This document shows, in pieces, positions 32,702-43,297 of a DNA stretch of 64,000 bases. The stretch lies in contig JBGAQP010000006.1 in assembly GCA_044220635.1 (NCBI GenBank), positions 62,001-126,000 of the forward strand, read 5' to 3'. The position numbers and the translations under genes are program-made. The DNA is from JBGAQP01 sp044220635. Lineage in GTDB: Bacteria; Pseudomonadota; Gammaproteobacteria; Burkholderiales; Usitatibacteraceae. Position 1 is the stretch's first letter. Each line of letters starts with the position of its first letter. The notes under the pieces are model-generated. The model had not been told where the DNA came from. It made no database searches and was given only the letters and a program-made list of their open reading frames with translations.

Positions 32702-35290
32702 ATGAAGAAAGCGTTCTGGAGGGCCGACTGGTTCATCGGCCTGGTCGTCGCACTCGCCCTGCTGGGCTTCGCCCGGGTCTCGGGCGTGATGCCGGGCCTC
32801 GAGCGCTGGGCCTACGACCTCGGCGTGCGCCTGTCGACCAAGAACCCGAGCGACCGGGTCGCGGTCATCGCCATCGACGACCAGTCGATCGCCAACATCG
32901 GCCGCTGGCCCTGGCCGCGCGAAGTCCTCGCGAAGCTCACCGACCAGCTCGCCGCCGCCAAGGCGAAGGTGATCGGCAACACCGTCTTCTTCTTCGAGCC
33001 GCAGAAGGACCCGGGCCTGCAGTACGTCGAGCGCATGCTCGACCTCTACAACAAGGCCTGGCCCGCGGCCGCGCCGCAGGAGGCGCCGGGCGTGTCGGCT
33101 TTCGCGGCGGCCACTCCCGCGGCGCAGGTCGCCGCGCCATCCCCGGAAGTGGCCGAGATCGGCAAGCTCCTCGGCGAGGCCGCGGTCGCGCTCAACAGCG
33201 ACGCGCGCCTCGCGGCGAGCGTGAAGGCGGCGGGCAACGTGCTGGTGCCGCTCGCCTTCGACCAGATGTCCTACGCGCCGCCCCCGGGAAAGCCCGACAG
33301 GCCGCTGCCCGAGTACGTGGCGAGGAACACGATCGGGGGCTTCTCCAACGCGGGAGGGCAGTTCCTCTACGGCGCCGTCGCGCTCACGCCGATCGAGCAG
33401 GTCGGGGCTGCGGCCGCCGGCATCGGCCACCTCAACTCGAACCTCGACGAGGACGGCGCGACGCGCTTCGAGCCGCTCGTGATCGACTACTACGGGCAGC
33501 AGTTCCCCTCGCTCTCGCTCATGATCGCCGCGAAGAGCCTGAACCTCACCTCCAAGGACATCCAGGCGAACCTCGGCGAGAGCGTCTCGGTGGGCGGCAA
33601 GACGATCCGTACCGACGACCTCGCGCAGATGTTCACCTACTTCTACAAGGACCGCGACGGGCGCCCGGCCTTCCCGATCGACTCCTTCTTCGACGTCTAC
33701 TCGGGCAAGATCCCGGCTACGAAATACACCGACAAGATCGTGCTGATCGGGGCGACGGCGGCCGGCGTGGGCGCCAACCAGGTCACGCCGATCTCGGCGC
33801 AGATGAACCCGGTCACCACGCTCGCGCACTCGGTCTCCTCGATCCTGCAGGAGCACTTCTTCGTGGCGCCGTCCTGGGGAGGGCTCGCTTCCCTGGGCGC
33901 CTACCTCGTCATCGCGCTCTACATCATCCTGCTGCTGCCGCGCCTCAAGGCGGGGATGGCCGCGGTCCTCACGGCGATCGTCCTCGTCGCGATCTTCGCC
34001 ACGCACATCGGCCTCATGGTCGGACCCGGGATCTGGATCCAGCTGATGCTGCCCGCGACGCTGCTCGTGGTGGGGCACCTGCTGCTCACGACGACGCGCT
34101 TCCTCGTCACCGAGCGCGGCAAGGAGAAGGCCGACATCGAGGGGGCGGAGTCGAACCGCATGCTCGGCCTCGCCTTCCAGCAGCAGGGCCAGCTCGACAT
34201 GGCCTTCGACAAGTTCCGCAAGTGCCCCTACGACGAGCAGGTCGGCGAGAACCTCTACTCGCTCGCGCTCGACTTCGAGCGCCGCCGGCAGTTCAACAAG
34301 GCCGAGAGCGTCTTCGGCTTCATCCACAAGAACGACCCGAAGTTCCGCGACGTCGCCGAGCGCATGCAGCGCGCCAAGGCGATGAGCGAGACGATCATCC
34401 TCGGGGGGTCGCCCGCCGCGCGCTCGAACGCCGCCACCGTGGTCATCCAGGGCGGGGGGGCCGAGAAGCCCATGCTCGGCCGCTACCAGGTCGAGAAGGA
34501 GCTCGGCAAGGGCGCCATGGGCGTGGTCTACGGCGGCAAGGACCCCAAGATCGGCCGCCTGGTGGCGATCAAGACGATGGCGCTGTCGGCGGAGTTCGAG
34601 GCCGAGGAGCTGCAGGAGGCGAAGGAGCGCTTCTTCCGCGAGGCCGAGACCGCGGGGCGGCTCACGCACCCCAACATCGTGACGATCTACGACGCCGGCG
34701 AGGAGCACGACCTGTGCTACATCGCCATGGAGCTGCTCAAGGGCAAGGACCTCGTGCCCTACACCAAGATGCCCAACCTCCTGCCGCCGGACAAGGTGCT
34801 CTCGATCGTCGAGCGCGTGGCCGACGCCCTGGGCTATGCGCACTCGATGGGCGTGGTGCACCGCGACATCAAGCCCGCGAACATCATGTACGAGCCCGAG
34901 GGCGACGTGCCCAAGGTCACGGACTTCGGCATCGCCCGCGTGACGGACTCCTCGAAGACCAAGACCGGCATGGTGCTCGGCACCCCTTCGTACATGTCCC
35001 CCGAGCAGCTCGCGGGCAAGAAGATCGACGGGCGCAGCGACATCTTCTCGCTCGGCGTGACGCTTTTCCAGATGCTCACCGGCCGCCTGCCCTTCGAGGG
35101 CGAGTCGATGACGCAGCTCATGTTCGCGATCGCCAACAACCCGCACCCGCGCATCCGCGAGCTCAACCCGCAGCTGCCGGCGTGGATCGACGCGATCATC
35201 GACAAGGCGCTCGCCAAGGACCTCAACGAGCGCTACCAGACCGGGGCGGAGTTCGCCGAGGCGATCCGCCAGGCGCGCAAGGGCGCGTAG
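32702..35290 (+). CDS. CHASE2-domain receptor serine/threonine protein kinase
   Basis: 862 residues. A TM helix near residues 10-27 is followed by a large extracytoplasmic CHASE2 sensor (about 35-385: VAVIAIDDQSIANIGRWPWPRE, TPIEQVGAAAAGIGHLN, KIVLIGATAAGVG). Three closely spaced TM helices come next (about 396-470), then a TPR-like helical stretch (NRMLGLAFQQQGQLDMAFDKF). A Hanks-type kinase runs from about residue 593: GKGAMGVVYGG, catalytic VAIK Lys624, HRD 720-722, DFG 741-743, GTPSYMSPEQL. All catalytic residues are present. It should phosphorylate cytoplasmic proteins in response to a periplasmic signal. DUF2889 follows after six bases. Confidence 0.95.
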   Translation: MKKAFWRADWFIGLVVALALLGFARVSGVMPGLERWAYDLGVRLSTKNPSDRVAVIAIDDQSIANIGRWPWPREVLAKLTDQLAAAKAKVIGNTVFFFEPQKDPGLQYVERMLDLYNKAWPAAAPQEAPGVSAFAAATPAAQVAAPSPEVAEIGKLLGEAAVALNSDARLAASVKAAGNVLVPLAFDQMSYAPPPGKPDRPLPEYVARNTIGGFSNAGGQFLYGAVALTPIEQVGAAAAGIGHLNSNLDEDGATRFEPLVIDYYGQQFPSLSLMIAAKSLNLTSKDIQANLGESVSVGGKTIRTDDLAQMFTYFYKDRDGRPAFPIDSFFDVYSGKIPATKYTDKIVLIGATAAGVGANQVTPISAQMNPVTTLAHSVSSILQEHFFVAPSWGGLASLGAYLVIALYIILLLPRLKAGMAAVLTAIVLVAIFATHIGLMVGPGIWIQLMLPATLLVVGHLLLTTTRFLVTERGKEKADIEGAESNRMLGLAFQQQGQLDMAFDKFRKCPYDEQVGENLYSLALDFERRRQFNKAESVFGFIHKNDPKFRDVAERMQRAKAMSETIILGGSPAARSNAATVVIQGGGAEKPMLGRYQVEKELGKGAMGVVYGGKDPKIGRLVAIKTMALSAEFEAEELQEAKERFFREAETAGRLTHPNIVTIYDAGEEHDLCYIAMELLKGKDLVPYTKMPNLLPPDKVLSIVERVADALGYAHSMGVVHRDIKPANIMYEPEGDVPKVTDFGIARVTDSSKTKTGMVLGTPSYMSPEQLAGKKIDGRSDIFSLGVTLFQMLTGRLPFEGESMTQLMFAIANNPHPRIRELNPQLPAWIDAIIDKALAKDLNERYQTGAEFAEAIRQARKGA

Positions 35291-35296
35291 GAGTCG

Positions 35297-35866
35297 ATGC
35301 CGCTTCCCGAGCCCCGGGCCCCGCGCTCGGCCCTGCACCGGCGCCGCATCGAGATCGTCGGCTACCGGCGCGAGGACGGCCTCTACGACATCGAGGGGCA
35401 CCTCCTCGACCGCAAGGACGTGGAGTTCAAGGTGGGCGGGGAATTGCGCCCCCCGGGCGCGCCCGTCCACTCGATGTGGCTGCGGATCACGGTCGATGCC
35501 CACCTGAGGATCGTCGACGCCGCGGCCTCGACCGACGCGATGCCCTACGCGGGCGAGTGCGACCGCATCGCGCCCGACTACCGAAAGCTCGTCGGGCTCA
35601 CCATCGGCCCCGGGTACCTGCGGCGCCTGAAGGAGCTCCTCGGGGGCGTGCGCGGATGCACCCACGTCACCGAGCTCGCGGGCTCGCTCGCCACCGCCGC
35701 CTTCCAGACCTTCGCGGGGCAGGGCCTGTCGGACCCGCACCGCAAGCCCCCGCAGATCGACCGCTGCCACGCGCTCGAGTCGTCCTCGGCGGTGGTCGCG
35801 AAGTTCTATCCCAAGTGGTACCGCGGTCCCGGAACGCCTTCGGGCGGGGAGAGCGAGACCCACTGA
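35297..35866 (+). CDS. DUF2889-domain protein
   Basis: 189 residues, soluble. The DUF2889 pattern is seen in RRRIEIVGYRREDGLYDIEGHLLDRK, HSMWLRITVDAHLRIVDAAASTDAMPYAGEC, and GVRGCTHVTELAGSLATAAFQTF. No function is established for the family. The start codon lies just after GTAGGAG, so its ribosome site overlaps the kinase stop codon and the two genes are probably translated together. The kinase is therefore its most likely partner or regulator. Confidence 0.88.
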   Translation: MPLPEPRAPRSALHRRRIEIVGYRREDGLYDIEGHLLDRKDVEFKVGGELRPPGAPVHSMWLRITVDAHLRIVDAAASTDAMPYAGECDRIAPDYRKLVGLTIGPGYLRRLKELLGGVRGCTHVTELAGSLATAAFQTFAGQGLSDPHRKPPQIDRCHALESSSAVVAKFYPKWYRGPGTPSGGESETH

Positions 35867-35973
35867 GGCCGGGCCGGCGGGATCCTGCCCCAGGTCAAGG
35901 CGGGAGCGGCACGCCCGGCTGATAAAATCCGGGCTCCAACCCCGATTCCCCGTCCCTCCCTCCCGGATCCTCC

Positions 35974-37155
<1,182 letters not shown>

Positions 37156-37179
37156 AGAAGAAGGGACTAGGGAACGGAC

Positions 37180-38055
37180 ATGAGCATCCTCATCGACAAG
37201 GACACCAAGGTCATCACGCAGGGCATCACCGGCAAGACCGGCCAGTTCCACACGCGCATGTGCCGCGAGTACGCCAACGGCAAGAACTGCTTCGTCGCGG
37301 GCGTGAACCCGAAGAAGGCGGGCGAGGACTTCGAGGGCGTGCCGATCTACGGCACGGTCAAGGAGGCCAGAGCGGCCACGGGGGCCACGGTGTCGGTCAT
37401 CTACGTCCCGCCGCCCTTCGCCGCGGCCGCGATCGACGAGGCGGTGGACGCGGGCCTCGACTTCGTCATCTGCATCACCGAAGGGATCCCCGTGCGCGAC
37501 ATGATCAGGACGCGCTACCGCATGCAGGGGAAGAAGACGATCCTCCTCGGGCCCAACTGCCCGGGGATCATCACGCCCGACGAGATCAAGATCGGCATCA
37601 TGCCCGGCCACATCCACCGCAAGGGCCGCATCGGCGTGGTCTCGCGTTCGGGCACGCTCACCTACGAGGCGGTGGGCCAGCTCACGGCGCTCGGTCTCGG
37701 CCAGTCCTCGGCCGTCGGCATCGGCGGCGACCCCGTCAACGGCTTGAAGCACATCGACCTGCTCAAGCTCTTCAACGACGACCCCGGGACCGACGCCGTG
37801 ATCATGATCGGCGAGATCGGCGGCTCCGACGAGGAGACGGCGGCGCGCTGGGTGAAGGCGAACATGAGCAAGCCCGTCGTGGGCTTCATCGCCGGGGTCA
37901 CCGCCCCGCCGGGCAAGCGCATGGGGCACGCGGGCGCGATCATCTCCGGGGGCAAGGGCACGGCGCAGGAGAAGCTCGCCGTGATGGAGGCGTGCGGGAT
38001 CAAGGTCACGCGCAACCCCGCGGAGATGGGCACGCTCCTCAAGTCGGTGCTCTGA
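37180..38055 (+). CDS. sucD: Succinate-CoA ligase subunit alpha
   Basis: 291 residues, full length. The CoA-binding N-terminal domain has KVITQGITGKTGQFHT. The active-site loop MGHAGAIISGGKGTAQEK carries the phospho-histidine at residue 250 (His246 in E. coli). LLGPNCPGIITPDEIKIGIMPG is also conserved. It lies 24 bases after sucC, with AGGGAACGGAC before the ATG. A long GC-rich inverted repeat follows the stop. Confidence 0.98.
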   Translation: MSILIDKDTKVITQGITGKTGQFHTRMCREYANGKNCFVAGVNPKKAGEDFEGVPIYGTVKEARAATGATVSVIYVPPPFAAAAIDEAVDAGLDFVICITEGIPVRDMIRTRYRMQGKKTILLGPNCPGIITPDEIKIGIMPGHIHRKGRIGVVSRSGTLTYEAVGQLTALGLGQSSAVGIGGDPVNGLKHIDLLKLFNDDPGTDAVIMIGEIGGSDEETAARWVKANMSKPVVGFIAGVTAPPGKRMGHAGAIISGGKGTAQEKLAVMEACGIKVTRNPAEMGTLLKSVL

Positions 38056-38071
38056 GGCCCGGCGCTCGCCC

Positions 38072-38103
38072 CCGCGGGCCGCGGGGGGCGCGGCCGCCCG
38101 CGG
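38072..38103 (+). terminator. GC-rich inverted repeat between sucD and the formate dehydrogenase
   Basis: CCGCGGGC (38072-38079) and GCCCGCGG (38096-38103) form an 8-bp stem with a 16-base GC-rich loop. No T tract follows; it sits just before the Fnr-type site at 38107. It may weakly separate the two operons. Confidence 0.4.
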
Positions 38104-38106
38104 CGC

Positions 38107-38149
38107 TTGACCCCCGTCAAGCGGAATTCCGCCCCCGATTGGCTACTCT
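38107..38149 (+). promoter_or_regulatory. Fnr-type class II promoter of the formate dehydrogenase operon
   Basis: TTGACCCCCGTCAA (38107-38120) is a perfect TTGAC-N4-GTCAA inverted repeat. Exactly 23 bases later is TACTCT (38144-38149). With a start of transcription near 38156 the site centre is at about -42. The leader to the ATG at 38237 is about 80 bases. Confidence 0.6.
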
Positions 38150-38236
38150 AGTGTCCGGCTCGCATCCGCCGGCTCGCGTCGGGCCCTCCGGGGCCGCGCG
38201 GATGCGACGCCCCGCCCACGAGGACCGCCCCAGGCC

Positions 38237-39919
38237 ATGAACGACCGCGTCGTCATACCGCCTTCGCAGATCCGCCGCGCGCGCCCCACGCCCAAGGGCC
38301 GCGCCGTGGACGCGCGCGCGCGCGCGCAGGTCGCGCGCATCCTCGGGGATGCGCCGCGCGAGCGCGAGCACCTCGTCGAGAACCTGCACCGCATCCAGGA
38401 CGCGCTCGGCCACCTCCCGGCCGCCGAGCTCGCCGCGCTCGCCGAGGCGATGAAGCTCTCCCAGGCCGAGGTCTACGAGGTCGCGACCTTCTACCACCAC
38501 TTCGACGTGGTGAAGGAAGGCGAGGCCGCGCCCCCGGCGGTGACGGTGCGCGTGTGCGAGACGCTTTCGTGCGCGATGGCGGGTTCCGGGGCGCTGCTCG
38601 AGAAGCTGCGGTCCACGCTCGGCCCGAAGGTGCGCGTCCTCGCCGCGCCCTGCATCGGGCGCTGCGACGAGGCCCCGGCGGTGTGCGTGGGCCACAACGC
38701 CTTCGGGCATGCCAGCGCGGAAAGCGTGGCCGCGGCGGTGAAGGCGGGCGCGACGAAGGCGGCGGCGACGAAGCACGTCGGCTACGCCGCCTACCGCGCG
38801 GCGGGCGGCTACGCCGCCTGGCTCGATTGCGTGAATGGCCGTCGCGAGCTCGAATCGGTGCTCAAGGCGATGGAGGACTCGGGCCTGCGCGGCCTGGGCG
38901 GCGCGGGCTTTCCGGCGGGCCGCAAGTGGCGGATCGTGCGCGCGGAAGCCGCGCCCAGGCTCATGGCGGTCAACATCGACGAGGGCGAGCCCGGTACCTT
39001 CAAGGACCGCCACTACCTCGAACGCGACCCGCACCGCTTCCTCGAGGGCGTGCTCATCGCCGCCTGGGCCGTGGGGATCGACACGGTCTACATCTACCTG
39101 CGCGACGAATACCACGCCTGCCGCGAGACGCTCGGGCGGGAGCTCCGGCTCCTCGAGGCCGATGCGCCCGCGAAGCTCCCGGCGATCCACCTGCGCCGCG
39201 GCGCGGGCGCCTACATCTGCGGCGAGGAGTCCGCGATGATCGAGTCGATCGAGGGCAAGCGCGGCATGCCGCGCCTGCGCCCGCCCTACGTCGCGCAGGT
39301 GGGCCTCTTCGGGCGCCCCACGCTCGAGCACAACATGGAGACGCTGCACTGGGTGCGCGACATCCTCGAGAAGGGCCCGGCCTGGTTCGCCTCGCAGGGG
39401 CGCCACGGCCGGAAGGGGCTGCGCTCGTTCTCGGTTTCGGGGCGCGTGAAGAAGCCGGGGGTGCATCTCGCGCCGGCGGGCATCACCGTGAAGGAGCTGA
39501 TCGCGGAATTCTGCGGCGGCATGCAGGACGGCCACGAGTTCCGCGCCTACCTCCCGGGCGGCGCCTCGGGCGGGATCCTACCCGCGTCGATGGGCGACAT
39601 CCCGCTCGATTTCGACACGCTGCAACCCCACGGCTGCTTCATCGGTTCGGCGGCGGTGATCGTGCTCTCGCAGCACGACCGGGCGCGCGACGCCGCCGCG
39701 AACCTCATGCGCTTCTTCGAGCACGAGTCCTGCGGCCAGTGCACGCCCTGCCGCGCGGGGACCGCGAAGGCGGCGGCACTCATGGAAGCGCCGAAGTGGG
39801 ACGCGAAGCTCCTCGAGGAGCTCTCGCAGGCCATGGCCGATGCCTCGATCTGCGGCCTCGGGCAGGCCGCGCCCAATCCGATCCGCTGCGTCCTCAAGCA
39901 CTTCGGCGACGAGGTCTGA
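38237..39919 (+). CDS. NAD-dependent formate dehydrogenase, fused FdsG-FdsB (NuoE-NuoF) subunit
   Basis: 560 residues. Residues 1-160 or so are a NuoE/FdsG-like thioredoxin-fold domain whose 2Fe-2S ligands are in CETLSCAMAG and CIGRCDEAP. The rest is NuoF/FdsB-like: GLRGLGGAGFPAGRKWRIV and VNIDEGEPGTFKDRHYLERD bind FMN/NADH, GAGAYICGEESAMIESIEG is the family motif, and CGQCTPCRAG with a later Cys (SICGLGQ) holds a 4Fe-4S cluster. It passes electrons from the molybdenum subunit to NAD+. In the classic fds operon fdsG and fdsB are separate. Starts at an ATG after CCAGGCC; the alpha subunit follows after 16 bases. Confidence 0.95.
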   Translation: MNDRVVIPPSQIRRARPTPKGRAVDARARAQVARILGDAPREREHLVENLHRIQDALGHLPAAELAALAEAMKLSQAEVYEVATFYHHFDVVKEGEAAPPAVTVRVCETLSCAMAGSGALLEKLRSTLGPKVRVLAAPCIGRCDEAPAVCVGHNAFGHASAESVAAAVKAGATKAAATKHVGYAAYRAAGGYAAWLDCVNGRRELESVLKAMEDSGLRGLGGAGFPAGRKWRIVRAEAAPRLMAVNIDEGEPGTFKDRHYLERDPHRFLEGVLIAAWAVGIDTVYIYLRDEYHACRETLGRELRLLEADAPAKLPAIHLRRGAGAYICGEESAMIESIEGKRGMPRLRPPYVAQVGLFGRPTLEHNMETLHWVRDILEKGPAWFASQGRHGRKGLRSFSVSGRVKKPGVHLAPAGITVKELIAEFCGGMQDGHEFRAYLPGGASGGILPASMGDIPLDFDTLQPHGCFIGSAAVIVLSQHDRARDAAANLMRFFEHESCGQCTPCRAGTAKAAALMEAPKWDAKLLEELSQAMADASICGLGQAAPNPIRCVLKHFGDEV

Positions 39920-39935
39920 GGGCGAGGAGCGAGCC

Positions 39936-42749
39936 ATGAAGATGAACGAGCCGGTGGGCGCGCAGGCGATCGAGTTCAAGCTCAACGGCGAGACGGTCTC
40001 CGCGCTCGCCGGCGAGACGATCCTCCAGGCCGCGGCGCGCCACGGCGTCGAGATCCCGCACCTCTGCTACAGGGAGGGCATGCGGCCCGACGGCAACTGC
40101 CGCGCCTGCGTGGTCGAGATCCAGGGCGAGCGGGTGCTCGCACCCTCCTGCTGCCGCAGCCCCGCGAAGGACATGGAGGTCTCCACCGAGTCGCCGCGGG
40201 CGCGCCACTCGCAGAGGATGGTGCTCGAGCTGCTGCTCGCCGACGCCCCCGCCGCGGACCTCAAGCCCGGCGCGAACGAGCTCGCCGACTGGTCGGCGCG
40301 GCTCGGCGTGAACGCCTCGCGCTTTCCCGCGCGGGCGCAGCCCGCGCCCGATCCCTCGCACCCGGCGATGGCGGTGAACCTGGATGCCTGCATCCAGTGC
40401 ACGCGCTGCCTGCGGGCGTGCCGCGAGGAGCAGGCGAACGACGTGATCGGCTATGCCTTCCGCGGCTCCCACGCGAAGATCGCCTTCGATTTCGACGATC
40501 CCATGGGGCAGTCGACCTGTGTCGCCTGCGGCGAATGCGTGCAGGCCTGCCCCACCGGGGCGCTCGCACCCGCGAAGGGCGCCTACGCGGTGGCGGGCAC
40601 GAGGAAGGTCGATTCGGTGTGTCCCTTCTGCGGCGTGGGCTGCCAGCTCACCTACCACGTGAAGGCGAACGCGATCGTGCGCGTCGAGGGCCGCGACGGC
40701 CCGGCCAACCACGAGCGGCTGTGCGTGAAGGGCCGCTTCGGCTTCGACTACGTCTCGCACCCCCACCGGCTCACGAAGCCGCTCGTGCGCAAGCCCGGCG
40801 CGCCCAAGCACGCGGACTTCCGCATGGACCCGCTCGCCTGGTCGGAAGTCTTCCGCGAGGCGAGCTGGGAGGAGGCGCTCGATGTCGCGGCCCATGGCCT
40901 CGCGAAGGTGCGCGATCGCGACGGCGGAAGCGCGCTCGCCGGCTTCGGCAGCGCGAAGGGCTCGAACGAGGAGGCCTACCTCTTCCAGAAGCTCGTGCGC
41001 ACGGGCTTCGGCACGAACAACGTCGACCACTGCACGCGGCTGTGCCACGCCTCGTCGGTCGCCGCCCTCCTCGAGGGCATCGGCTCGGGCGCGGTCTCCA
41101 ACCAGGTCTCGGACGTGGCGAAGGCCGAGGTGATCTTCCTCATCGGCGCGAACCCGACCTCGAACCACCCGGTGGCGGCGACTTTCATCAAGAACGCCAC
41201 GCGGCGCGGCGCGAGGCTCATCGTCGCCGATCCCCGGCGCAACGACATCGCGCGCCACGCCTGGCGGTACCTGCAGTTCAACGCCGATACGGACGTGGCG
41301 CTCCTGAACGCCATGATCCACACGATCGTCGAGGAGAACCTCGTCGATCCCGAGTTCATCCGCCAGCGCACCACGGGCTTCGAGGCGCTCAAGGAGAACG
41401 CGAGGGGCTTCAGCCCCGAGGCGATGGCGCCGGTGTGCGGCATCCCCGCGGAGACGATCCGCGAAGTGGCGCGCGCCTACGCGACCTCGAAGGCCTCGAT
41501 GATCCTCTGGGGGATGGGCATCTCGCAGCACGTGCACGGCACGGACAATGCCCGCTGCCTCATCGCCCTCACGCTCATGACCGGGCAGATCGGCAAGCCC
41601 GGCTCCGGGCTGCACCCGCTGCGGGGCCAGAACAACGTCCAGGGCGCCTCGGACGCGGGCCTCATCCCGATGATGTTCCCGGACTACCAGCGCGTGGACA
41701 ACCCGGAGGCGAACGCGCGCTTCGAGAAGCTCTGGGGCCGCGCGCTCGATCGCAAGCCCGGGCTCACGGTCGTCGAGATCATGGACGCCGCCTGCGAGGG
41801 CCGCATCAAGGGCATGTACGTCATGGGCGAGAACCCCGCGATGTCGGATCCCAACGCGCACCACGCCCGCGAGGGCCTCGCGAGGCTCGAGCACCTCGTC
41901 GTGCAGGACATCTTCCTCACCGAGACGGCCTACCTCGCCGACGTCGTGCTCCCGGCGTCGGCCTGGCCCGAGAAGTCGGGCACCGTGACCAACACCGACC
42001 GCATGGTGCAGCTCGGCCGCCGCGCGCTCGACCTGCCCGGCGACGCGCGCCAGGACCTGTGGATCATCCAGCAGCTCGCCCGGCGCCTCGGGCTCGACTG
42101 GGACTACCCGGGCGAGGAGAGCGGTGCGGCCGCGGTCTACGAGGAGATGCGCCACGCGATGAACTCCATCGGCGGCATCTCCTGGGAGCGCCTCGAGCGG
42201 CAATCGAGCGTCACCTATCCCTGCCGCACCGAGGACGATCCCGGGCAGAGCGTCGTCTTCACCGACAAGTTCCCGACGAAGGACGGGCGCGGGCGCTTCG
42301 TCCCGGCGGACCTGATCCCGGCCAACGAGCGTCCCGACGCCGCGTATCCCTTCGTGCTGATCACGGGCCGCCAGCTCGAGCACTGGCACACGGGCGCCAT
42401 GACGCGGCGCGCCTCGGTGCTCGACGCGATCGAGCCGCGGGCGACGGCTTCCTTCCACCCGCTCGACCTCGAGGCCCTGGGGGCCGCGCCGGGCGAGGTC
42501 GTCACGGTCGCCTCGCGCCGCGGCAGCATCGCGCTCAGCGCGCGCGCCGACGACGGCACGCCGCGCGGCTCGGTCTTCATCCCGTTCGCCTTCTACGAGG
42601 CGGCGGCCAACCTCCTGACCAATCCCGCGCTCGACCCCTTCGGAAAGATCGCCGAGCTCAAGTACTGCGCGGTGAAGGTGACGAAGGGCGGGGAGCTCGC
42701 GAAGCTCGCGAGCTACGGCGGCGGACAGTCGTTCGCGCCGGGCGCCTGA
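39936..42749 (+). CDS. fdsA: Formate dehydrogenase alpha (molybdopterin) subunit
   Basis: 937 residues, cytoplasmic (no Tat leader). The order is an N-terminal 2Fe-2S domain (IPHLCYREGMRPDGNCRACVVE), two 4Fe-4S ferredoxin motifs (CIQCTRCLRACREE, CVACGECVQACPTGAL), and the catalytic bis-MGD domain with its own 4Fe-4S (CPFCGVGCQLTYHV). The Mo ligand is a cysteine: in DHCTRLCHASSV, Cys370-His371 match the Cys/Sec-His pair of formate dehydrogenases. It oxidises formate to CO2. The operon has no fdsC (fdhD-like sulfurtransferase) or fdsD in the window; maturation genes must lie elsewhere. Confidence 0.96.
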   Translation: MKMNEPVGAQAIEFKLNGETVSALAGETILQAAARHGVEIPHLCYREGMRPDGNCRACVVEIQGERVLAPSCCRSPAKDMEVSTESPRARHSQRMVLELLLADAPAADLKPGANELADWSARLGVNASRFPARAQPAPDPSHPAMAVNLDACIQCTRCLRACREEQANDVIGYAFRGSHAKIAFDFDDPMGQSTCVACGECVQACPTGALAPAKGAYAVAGTRKVDSVCPFCGVGCQLTYHVKANAIVRVEGRDGPANHERLCVKGRFGFDYVSHPHRLTKPLVRKPGAPKHADFRMDPLAWSEVFREASWEEALDVAAHGLAKVRDRDGGSALAGFGSAKGSNEEAYLFQKLVRTGFGTNNVDHCTRLCHASSVAALLEGIGSGAVSNQVSDVAKAEVIFLIGANPTSNHPVAATFIKNATRRGARLIVADPRRNDIARHAWRYLQFNADTDVALLNAMIHTIVEENLVDPEFIRQRTTGFEALKENARGFSPEAMAPVCGIPAETIREVARAYATSKASMILWGMGISQHVHGTDNARCLIALTLMTGQIGKPGSGLHPLRGQNNVQGASDAGLIPMMFPDYQRVDNPEANARFEKLWGRALDRKPGLTVVEIMDAACEGRIKGMYVMGENPAMSDPNAHHAREGLARLEHLVVQDIFLTETAYLADVVLPASAWPEKSGTVTNTDRMVQLGRRALDLPGDARQDLWIIQQLARRLGLDWDYPGEESGAAAVYEEMRHAMNSIGGISWERLERQSSVTYPCRTEDDPGQSVVFTDKFPTKDGRGRFVPADLIPANERPDAAYPFVLITGRQLEHWHTGAMTRRASVLDAIEPRATASFHPLDLEALGAAPGEVVTVASRRGSIALSARADDGTPRGSVFIPFAFYEAAANLLTNPALDPFGKIAELKYCAVKVTKGGELAKLASYGGGQSFAPGA

Positions 42750-42765
42750 GGCGCAGGGAGCGCGC

Positions 42766-43263
42766 GTGTCCGAGTCGGCTCCCGCCCGCGGCGCCCCCGT
42801 CGCGCTCGCCGAGATCACGCGCGAAAACCTCAGCGAATACCTGCGCCTCAAGGTCGCGCCGGAGCAGGAGGGCTTCGTCGCGCCCAACGCGGTGTCGATC
42901 GCGCAGGCGCACTTCCATCCGCAGGCGTGGTTCCGCGGCATCGTCGCCGCCGGCGCGCCGGTGGGTTTCGCGATGCTCGAGGACTGGACGCTCGCCCCCG
43001 CCGCCGCCCCCGACGACTGGCGCCGCGAGCCGTACGTGTACCTGTGGCGGTTCATGATCGACCGGCGGTTCCAGTCGCTCGGCTTCGGCGCGGGCGCGAT
43101 GGCCGCACTCATCGCCCACGCCCGCGCCCGCCCCGGCGCGCGCTGCATGTTGCTGTCCTTCGTGCCGGGCGAGGGCAGCCCGGAGCCGTTCTACCGCCGC
43201 TTCGGCTTCGCGCCCACGGGCGAGGTGAGCGAGGGCGAGCACGTGATGCGGCTCGCGTTCTGA
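42766..43263 (+). CDS. GNAT family N-acetyltransferase
   Basis: 165 residues with a GTG start 16 bases after fdsA. LAEITRENLSEYLRLKVAPEQEGFVAPNAVSIAQA resembles the spermine/spermidine acetyltransferase subgroup (Blt/PaiA-like). RRFQSLGFGAGAMAALIAHA is the acetyl-CoA pyrophosphate loop (Q/R-x-x-G-x-G/A), and PEPFYRRFGFAPTGEV is the usual C-terminal motif. Substrate unproven. Likely co-transcribed with the formate dehydrogenase genes, though it has no obvious link to formate. Confidence 0.9.
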   Translation: MSESAPARGAPVALAEITRENLSEYLRLKVAPEQEGFVAPNAVSIAQAHFHPQAWFRGIVAAGAPVGFAMLEDWTLAPAAAPDDWRREPYVYLWRFMIDRRFQSLGFGAGAMAALIAHARARPGARCMLLSFVPGEGSPEPFYRRFGFAPTGEVSEGEHVMRLAF

Positions 43264-43297
43264 TCGCGTCGATATCCAGAAGAGGAGGAGAAGACCC

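Noticed and set aside
31385..35863. A very long open frame (about 1490 codons) on the minus strand opposite the CHASE2 kinase and neighbours
   Set aside because: It is the antisense shadow of strongly supported genes in GC-rich DNA; the translation is Arg/Glu/His/Leu-rich low-complexity sequence without any domain.
35885..35898. CTGCCCCAGGTCAA before sucC as a possible Fnr-type site
   Set aside because: Only one half-site is good, and the distance to the TAAAAT at 35933 does not match the 23-base spacing of the other sites.
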